Shown: positions 59,500 to 64,000 of the stretch, piece after piece
How the letters are laid out: each line of letters begins with the position of its first letter
Numbering within the stretch: position 1 is the stretch's first letter
Origin: JACQFZ01 sp045810625
GTDB taxonomy: Bacteria > Pseudomonadota > Gammaproteobacteria > Acidiferrobacterales > Sulfurifustaceae
Direction: 5' to 3'
Assembly: GCA_045810625.1 (NCBI GenBank)
Contig: JBJMVQ010000039.1
Coordinates: forward strand, 62,001-126,000
Length of the DNA: 64,000 nt
Notes under the pieces: generated by a model
Database searches by the model: none
The model's input: the letters and a program-made list of their open reading frames with translations, nothing else
Told to the model about the DNA's origin: nothing
Program-made: the position numbers and the translations under genes

Positions 59500-60558
59500 T
59501 CACCCTTTCACGATCGGCATTTTGATTTTTACGTGGTACTGCCCGCCTTCTTCGAACGCTTGCAGGCTTGCCGCCGAGCCGAATTGAGTCGTGAGCCGCT
59601 GGCGCGTGTTTTCCTGCGCGATCTTATTACCCTTGCCGCGCCGCTTGTTGGCGTTCATGTCGGGTAGTGGGTTGCTGATGAGGATCCCGAGTGTATCGCC
59701 TTCGGTCCACATGTCGATCTTGATCGAACCTCCGGCAAACCGCGGTTCGATGCCGTGGTAGATCGCGTTTTCGAGCAGCGGTTGTAGCGTTAGCGCCGGG
59801 ATCAGCGCCGAGCGCGGAATATTGGGGCTCACGTTCCATTGGACGTGTAGACGGTCGCCGAGGCGAATCTTCTCGATCTCCAGGTATTGGCGCGAGATCT
59901 CGCGCTCCGCCGAAAGCGGCACCAGCTTGCGCGCGTCCGCGAGCAGCACCCGAAAGAGGTCGGCGAGGTCATGCAACACCGCTTCGCCTTTCTCGGGGTT
60001 GCTGCGCGTGAGGCTTGCAACGCTGTTCAGGCTGTTAAACAAGAAGTGCGGACGAATGCGGGACTGTAGTGCCTGCATGCGCGCTTCCTGCTGCGCTCGG
60101 CCCTCGACTTCGGCGCGATGCTGTACGATGAAATAGCGCACGCCGAGCACGCCGATGATCAGCGCCACGATGAGACTGCGAATGATCAGCGACTCGCGCC
60201 ACGGCGGCCAGCGCTGATCGATCTTTTGCAGATCGTAGAGTGCGTAGATGATCGCGTCGGTGCCGAACGCAGTCACGAGCAGCAGTAGCAGTACGACCAG
60301 CACCGAACCGAGGATCACCGGCGTGCGTCGCAGCAGCGGCGAAGCGAGCTTCAGCACGACCACGCTGCACAACGAGATGGCAATGGCGAACGCCGACAGC
60401 AGGTTCAGGTCCTGCCAGGCGTGCTCGTCAAAAACCGGATTGCGTCCGATGGTAATGATGATCGCGATGAGCTCCGCGAGGAAGATGAAGCGGATCGCCA
60501 TCGCGAACGATCCAAAATCGGGAAGGAAATGCCGCTCTTGAATCGGTGCGTGTGCCAT
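59500..60558 (-). CDS. Second LytS/AlgZ-type sensor histidine kinase
   Basis: About 352 residues from ATG 60558 (the frame could start at 60618). Membrane segments fill residues 20-160; the acceptor His is in SRIRPHFLFNSLNSVASLTR and the ATPase block reads LQPLLENAIYHGIEPRFAGG. It is a paralogue of the kinase at 57756-58886 with the same LPDF motif at the N-terminus. No second LytTR regulator is in the window, so both kinases may feed the one AlgR-like protein. A start without a clear ribosome-binding site leaves the N-terminus uncertain. Confidence 0.9.
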   Translation of the reverse strand: MAHAPIQERHFLPDFGSFAMAIRFIFLAELIAIIITIGRNPVFDEHAWQDLNLLSAFAIAISLCSVVVLKLASPLLRRTPVILGSVLVVLLLLLVTAFGTDAIIYALYDLQKIDQRWPPWRESLIIRSLIVALIIGVLGVRYFIVQHRAEVEGRAQQEARMQALQSRIRPHFLFNSLNSVASLTRSNPEKGEAVLHDLADLFRVLLADARKLVPLSAEREISRQYLEIEKIRLGDRLHVQWNVSPNIPRSALIPALTLQPLLENAIYHGIEPRFAGGSIKIDMWTEGDTLGILISNPLPDMNANKRRGKGNKIAQENTRQRLTTQFGSAASLQAFEEGGQYHVKIKMPIVKG

Positions 60559-60803
60559 GGCCCCGTGTTCGTGCCGCTTGCGCTTGGCGGTAGCGGCATT
60601 CGTCTCTCGCAAAAACATTACCGCGCGGAAGAAATTGAGTCAGGCCCGCGATTTAAACTTGATTACGAAGGTTGCAACGCAGAACACCGCGTGGTCCCGG
60701 AGTTTTTCGCAAGCCTTTCAGCGAATTAGCGGGGATCCACAGATGATTATTCTATAAAGCAAGGGGTTCAGTATACTGCGCGGCTTCCAGTCCCCCCGGC
60801 CCG
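60559..60803. other. Intergenic region upstream of the second kinase gene
   Basis: About 245 bases with no supported gene; should contain the kinase promoter. An A/T-rich segment GATTATTCTATAAAGC lies near 60743-60758. Confidence 0.4.
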
Positions 60804-60831
60804 AAAAAAAACCCCCGTACGAGACGGGGGT
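60804..60831 (-). terminator. Strong intrinsic terminator
   Basis: Stem ACCCCCGT/ACGGGGGT with loop CTCGT and a run of eight Ts on the minus strand. There is no protein gene ending upstream of it. Confidence 0.85.
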
Positions 60832-60902
60832 CCGAAGACCTGATTCGGAATTCGGGGTGGGGGGTGCACAAAGGAGAGTCCGAATCAGGCAACTTGCTGC
60901 TA
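60804..60902 (-). ncRNA. Candidate small RNA with intrinsic terminator
   Basis: On the minus strand a promoter (TTGTTG, 17 bases, TATGTT) predicts a start near 60902. The transcript would fold into an 11-bp stem CCTGATTCGGA/TCCGAATCAGG (60889-60879 with 60849-60839), then an 8-bp terminator stem ACCCCCGT/ACGGGGGT (60831-60824 with 60818-60811) followed by eight Ts (60811-60804). No protein frame with a ribosome-binding site fits. A leader of the second kinase gene that terminates early is the alternative reading. Confidence 0.55.
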
Positions 60903-60908
60903 TGGGCA

Positions 60909-60937
60909 AACATAGTCCGACGAGACCAGCGCAACAA
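60909..60937 (-). promoter_or_regulatory. Candidate small-RNA promoter
   Basis: -35 TTGTTG (60937-60932) and -10 TATGTT (60914-60909) with 17 bases between them on the minus strand; hexamers are moderate matches. Confidence 0.45.
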
Positions 60938-61035
60938 TCCCTTACCGATGACCGGGGGGCGGTCACGGATAGACGGCGAGTTGCACCGGACCCGGTCATG
61001 GCACCGTCGTAATGGCACGTGATGAACAGGGGAAA

Positions 61036-62424
61036 ATGACTAAAGGCAAACTGTGGGGCGGGCGGTTCGGCGATGCGACCGATGCCGAGGTCGCCCGGTT
61101 TACGGCGTCCGTCGATTTCGATCGCCGGCTCTATCACTACGACATCATGGGATCGATCGCCCATGTGCGCATGCTTGCGCACGTCGGTGTGCTCACCGCC
61201 GCGGAAGGCGACGCGATCGTGCAAGGGTTGCAGCAAATCGAAGCCGAGATCGACGCAGGGCGTTTCCAGTGGCGCAGCGACCTCGAGGACGTGCATACGA
61301 ATATCGAAGCGCAGCTGATCGAGCGCGTCGGCGAGCTCGGCAAGAAGCTGCACACCGCGCGTTCCCGCAACGACCAGGTGGCGACCGATCTGCGGCTTTA
61401 TTTGCGGGATGGTATCGACGCCGCTCTCGATGCCTTGAAGCGGCTGCAGGAAGCCGTCCTCGGTCGCGCCGAGCGGGAAGCCGACACGATCATGCCCGGC
61501 TTCACGCACCTGCAGATCGCGCAACCCGTGACGCTCGGCCATCATCTGCTTGCGTGGTTCGAAATGCTCGTGCGCGACGGCGCACGCCTGCGGGACGCGC
61601 GCCGCCGCGTAAACGTGCTGCCGCTCGGTTCCGCTGCGCTTGCTGGCACGAGTTATCCAATCGATCGCGTATACACGGCGAAGCTCCTCGGGTTCGACGC
61701 CGTCGCGCAAAACTCGCTCGACGCCGTTTCCGATCGCGACTTCGCGATCGAGTTCGTCGGCGCCTGCGCGCTCCTCATGATGCACTTGTCGCGCATGTCC
61801 GAAGAGCTGGTGTTGTGGTCCTCGCCGCTATTCGGCTTCGTCGAGCTCGCCGACGCCTACTGCACCGGCTCCTCGATCATGCCTCAGAAAAAGAATCCCG
61901 ATATTCCGGAGCTCGTGCGCGGCAAGAGCGCGCGTGTGCAAGGCCATTGGGTGACGCTGCTGACGCTGATGAAAGCGCAGCCACTCGCCTACAACCGCGA
62001 CAATCAAGAAGACAAGCTCCCGGTATTCGATGCCCTCGATACCACGCTCTCGTCTCTGACCGTTTACGCGGGCCTGATCGAAACGATGGCGGTGAATCGC
62101 GAGCGTCTCGCGCAGGCGGCATCGCAAGGCTATGCCACCGCCACCGATCTCGCGGACTACCTGGTGCGCAAGGGCGTGCCGTTTCGCGAAGCGCATGAAA
62201 TCGTCGGGCGCGCGGTGCGCCGCGGGATCGAAAGCGCCCGCGACTTGAGCGAATTCGCGCTCGAAGAGCTTCGTGCATTCGACGCGCGGATCGATGCGGA
62301 CGTTTACGACGTTCTGACGCCGAGCGGCTCCGTGCAGTCGCGGCGGCACGTCGGAGCGACGGCGCCCGCGCAGGTGCGAGCGGCGGTTGACGAGGCGCGT
62401 CGACGTTTGACTGGCGAGGAGTAA
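61036..62424 (+). CDS. argH: Argininosuccinate lyase
   Basis: A 462-residue ArgH. The family signature GSSIMPQKKNPD is present with the catalytic Ser in the mobile loop; TARSRNDQVATDLRLYLRD and PGFTHLQIAQPVTLGHHLL are the other two active-site blocks. It releases fumarate and arginine from argininosuccinate. ATG at 61036 follows AGGGG; the upstream in-frame ATG at 61012 has no ribosome-binding site. The diguanylate cyclase gene begins 5 bases after its stop. Confidence 0.97.
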   Translation: MTKGKLWGGRFGDATDAEVARFTASVDFDRRLYHYDIMGSIAHVRMLAHVGVLTAAEGDAIVQGLQQIEAEIDAGRFQWRSDLEDVHTNIEAQLIERVGELGKKLHTARSRNDQVATDLRLYLRDGIDAALDALKRLQEAVLGRAEREADTIMPGFTHLQIAQPVTLGHHLLAWFEMLVRDGARLRDARRRVNVLPLGSAALAGTSYPIDRVYTAKLLGFDAVAQNSLDAVSDRDFAIEFVGACALLMMHLSRMSEELVLWSSPLFGFVELADAYCTGSSIMPQKKNPDIPELVRGKSARVQGHWVTLLTLMKAQPLAYNRDNQEDKLPVFDALDTTLSSLTVYAGLIETMAVNRERLAQAASQGYATATDLADYLVRKGVPFREAHEIVGRAVRRGIESARDLSEFALEELRAFDARIDADVYDVLTPSGSVQSRRHVGATAPAQVRAAVDEARRRLTGEE

Positions 62425-62429
62425 ACACG

Positions 62430-63569
62430 ATGTTCGGGTTCGGACAGAAAAAGAATAATGAATTCCGCTCGCGTTTGGCGCGCCGCGCCGCCGATCGGCG
62501 CATGGGCGAACGGCGCGTGCTCGTGCGGCGCGAGGAAGACCGCGTACGGACGGCCAGCTGGGACGAGCAGCGCACTCAATTTGTGACGCGCTACATGTTC
62601 GGTGCGCTCGGGCTCGCCTATTTCAATCTCGGCGATCCGGTCGCCCGCGGTGCCGACTACCTGGTCGCGATCAACGTAGTGCACGTCGTCTATCTCGTGC
62701 TGACGACCGTTTATCTCGCGCATGCCCGGCGCCATATCGCCTCTCCGATACGATTGCGCCTCGCCATGGCCACGGATGTGCTCGGTGTCTCGGCAGCGGT
62801 GTTCGTTGACGCGAATGTGATGTCGCCCGGGTGGCTCCTGTATCTCGTCATCGCCCTCGGTAACGGTATGCGTTACGGCGCGCGCGCCTTTGCTGAAGCG
62901 GCGCTCGCGGGTTTCGCCGCCGCCGCCGTCGTGAGCGGTCTGCGTCTGAGCGATTATTCGGCTAATTTCTCGTTCGCGAGCCTGTTCTCGATATTGTTCG
63001 TCGGCATCATCGTTCTTTATTCGTATTCGCTGATGACCAACATCGACCGCGCGCGCCAGGGTCTGGAAACCGCCAGCCGCAACGACGCGCTCACGGGACT
63101 GCTCAACCGCCGCGGATTGCACGAGCGCACGGAGACGCTGTTCCGATCGCTCGGAGGCGGGCGCGCGCTCGCCGTGCTGTTCGCCGATCTCGACGGCTTC
63201 AAAGCCGTAAACGACGCACATGGTCACGACGCCGGCGACCGCTTGCTGCAGGACGTCGCACGCGCAATTGCCGGGCAAGTGCGCAGCAACGATATCGTGT
63301 CGCGGTTCGGCGGCGACGAGTTCGTGGTGATCCTTCCCGACGTGAATTACGAGCAGGCGGCGGTGATCGCGAAGCGCGTTCAGGATGTCGTCACGGCGAC
63401 CGGGCGGGAGAACACGCAGCTGAGCGTCACGATCGGGATCGCGCTCGCGCCGGAACATGGCACCGACCTCGATGCCGTCTTGAAGCGAGTCGACGCCGCG
63501 ATGTATGAAGGGAAACTCGTCGGCGGCCGTGGCGGCATCCGGCGCGCCGACGGCGTCGCGGTGGCATGA
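62430..63569 (+). CDS. Membrane diguanylate cyclase (GGDEF)
   Basis: A 379-residue protein. The N-terminal 50 residues are highly basic (RSRLARRAADRRMGERRVLVRR), about five membrane segments follow (residues 55-200), then a GGDEF domain with an intact active site RFGGDEFVVI and an inhibitory I-site RSND five residues before it. It should make cyclic di-GMP and be feedback inhibited. Immediately downstream of argH and overlapping the MazG-like gene by 4 bases. Confidence 0.93.
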   Translation: MFGFGQKKNNEFRSRLARRAADRRMGERRVLVRREEDRVRTASWDEQRTQFVTRYMFGALGLAYFNLGDPVARGADYLVAINVVHVVYLVLTTVYLAHARRHIASPIRLRLAMATDVLGVSAAVFVDANVMSPGWLLYLVIALGNGMRYGARAFAEAALAGFAAAAVVSGLRLSDYSANFSFASLFSILFVGIIVLYSYSLMTNIDRARQGLETASRNDALTGLLNRRGLHERTETLFRSLGGGRALAVLFADLDGFKAVNDAHGHDAGDRLLQDVARAIAGQVRSNDIVSRFGGDEFVVILPDVNYEQAAVIAKRVQDVVTATGRENTQLSVTIGIALAPEHGTDLDAVLKRVDAAMYEGKLVGGRGGIRRADGVAVA

Positions 63570-63913
63570 GCGCCCCTTCGATCGAGGAACTGCGCGAACG
63601 GCTGCGCGCGTTTGCGCGGGCCCGCGACTGGGAACAATTCCACTCCCCGAAGAATCTGGCGATGGCGCTGGTCGCCGAGGCGGGCGAGCTGGTCGAGGTC
63701 TTCCAATGGCTGACTGAGGAGCAAAGCCGCGCGCTAAACGCCGCGCAGCGCGAGGCGGCCGCGCAGGAGTTAGCCGACGTCCTGCTTTATCTCATTCGTC
63801 TCGCCGATCGGCTGGATATCGATCTGCTCGCCGCCGCTGCCCGCAAGATCGAGCTGAACGATAAAAAATATCCGGCCGAGATCGTACGCGGCCGGGCGAC
63901 AAAATCCGAATAA
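63566..63913 (+). CDS. MazG-like nucleotide pyrophosphohydrolase
   Basis: A 115-residue all-alpha NTP pyrophosphatase of the MazG/RS21-C6 (dCTPase-like) type. The metal-binding acidic motif is E38-x2-E41 in VAEAGELVEVFQW and E68-x2-D71 in QELADVLLYL. It hydrolyses (deoxy)nucleoside triphosphates, probably as house cleaning. The start overlaps the GGDEF gene by 4 bases (ATGA). Confidence 0.92.
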   Translation: MSAPSIEELRERLRAFARARDWEQFHSPKNLAMALVAEAGELVEVFQWLTEEQSRALNAAQREAAAQELADVLLYLIRLADRLDIDLLAAAARKIELNDKKYPAEIVRGRATKSE

Positions 63914-63936
63914 GTTTCCCCAACGGCTTCCTTATC

Positions 63937-63999
63937 TCAGTGCCCGGTGTCCGGCGGACGATCGTCCGGTGCCATGCGGAACCGACGGCGTTCTTCCGG
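63937..63999 (-). CDS. Possible 3' end of a gene entering from the right edge
   Basis: On the minus strand 20 codons read PEERRRFRMAPDDRPPDTGH and a TGA at 63937. The composition resembles a charged protein tail and would place a gene converging on mazG, but the segment is too short to identify. Confidence 0.3.
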   Translation of the reverse strand, partial: PEERRRFRMAPDDRPPDTGH

Positions 64000-64000
64000 C

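Overview
The window is a high-GC, mostly single-copy stretch of a proteobacterial chromosome. Gene order and content point to a betaproteobacterium or a deep-branching gammaproteobacterium: ftsY-ftsE-ftsX-rpoH divergent from a pair of M16 peptidases followed by rsmD, coaD and a YfhL-type ferredoxin; hemC-hemD-hemX-hemY next to an AlgZ/AlgR-like two-component pair and argH; a RpoH box QRKLFFNLR. A CIRCE (HrcA) element on the rpoH promoter leans towards the beta side. No rRNA, tRNA, CRISPR array, prophage or intact insertion sequence was seen.

Layout. 1-17 kb is housekeeping: glcD (cut by the left edge), ygiQ, a small membrane protein, the ftsYEX-rpoH block (minus), M16 peptidases, rsmD, coaD, fdx, ggt, an arsenic cluster (arsC, then arsR-arsM) and an RhlE-type RNA helicase. 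17-23 kb holds an unknown lipoprotein and a stress-type cluster: DUF899 protein, SRPBCC/AHSA1 protein, AhpD-like CMD protein, DGPF/YCII protein and an ECF42-like sigma factor whose family-conserved N-terminus begins before the first ordinary start codon. 22.5-31.8 kb is accessory and scarred: an IS3 orfA stump, a secreted 81-aa protein, a Baeyer-Villiger monooxygenase (BVMO), an old-yellow-enzyme/TetR/YciI operon with two TetR-type palindromes, several decayed ends of an alpha/beta-hydrolase, a truncated second BVMO copy, REP-like palindromes and a hybrid histidine kinase. 31.8-44 kb carries an unknown 490-aa protein, divergent acyl-CoA synthetase and enoyl-CoA hydratase, a CoA-binding protein, O-acetylhomoserine sulfhydrylase, a P-loop protein, a cupin, a lipoprotein and a Nudix-metallo-beta-lactamase fusion, separated by dense intergenic repeats. 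44-64 kb returns to core genes: a dynamin-like GTPase, mutM, a Gld-like ABC export cluster, a ferredoxin-type reductase, hemCDXY, an AlgR-like regulator with two LytS-type kinases, argH, a diguanylate cyclase and a MazG-like pyrophosphohydrolase.

How parts work together. FtsE/FtsX/FtsY serve division and membrane targeting and RpoH drives heat shock, here apparently under HrcA control. ArsC reduces arsenate, ArsR senses arsenite and ArsM methylates it. The OYE operon looks like a NemR/NemA-type electrophile-responsive unit. HemC and HemD make uroporphyrinogen III.

The observations I rate highest are the CIRCE element embedded in the rpoH promoter, a candidate small RNA with its own promoter and terminator upstream of argH, the decayed BVMO/hydrolase duplications whose remnants form direct repeats around the OYE operon, the possible ACG start of the ECF42-like sigma factor, and GTTAA-loop hairpins repeated between two kinase genes. 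I found no clear undescribed multi-gene system. All functional calls are from reading the sequence; no database search was run.
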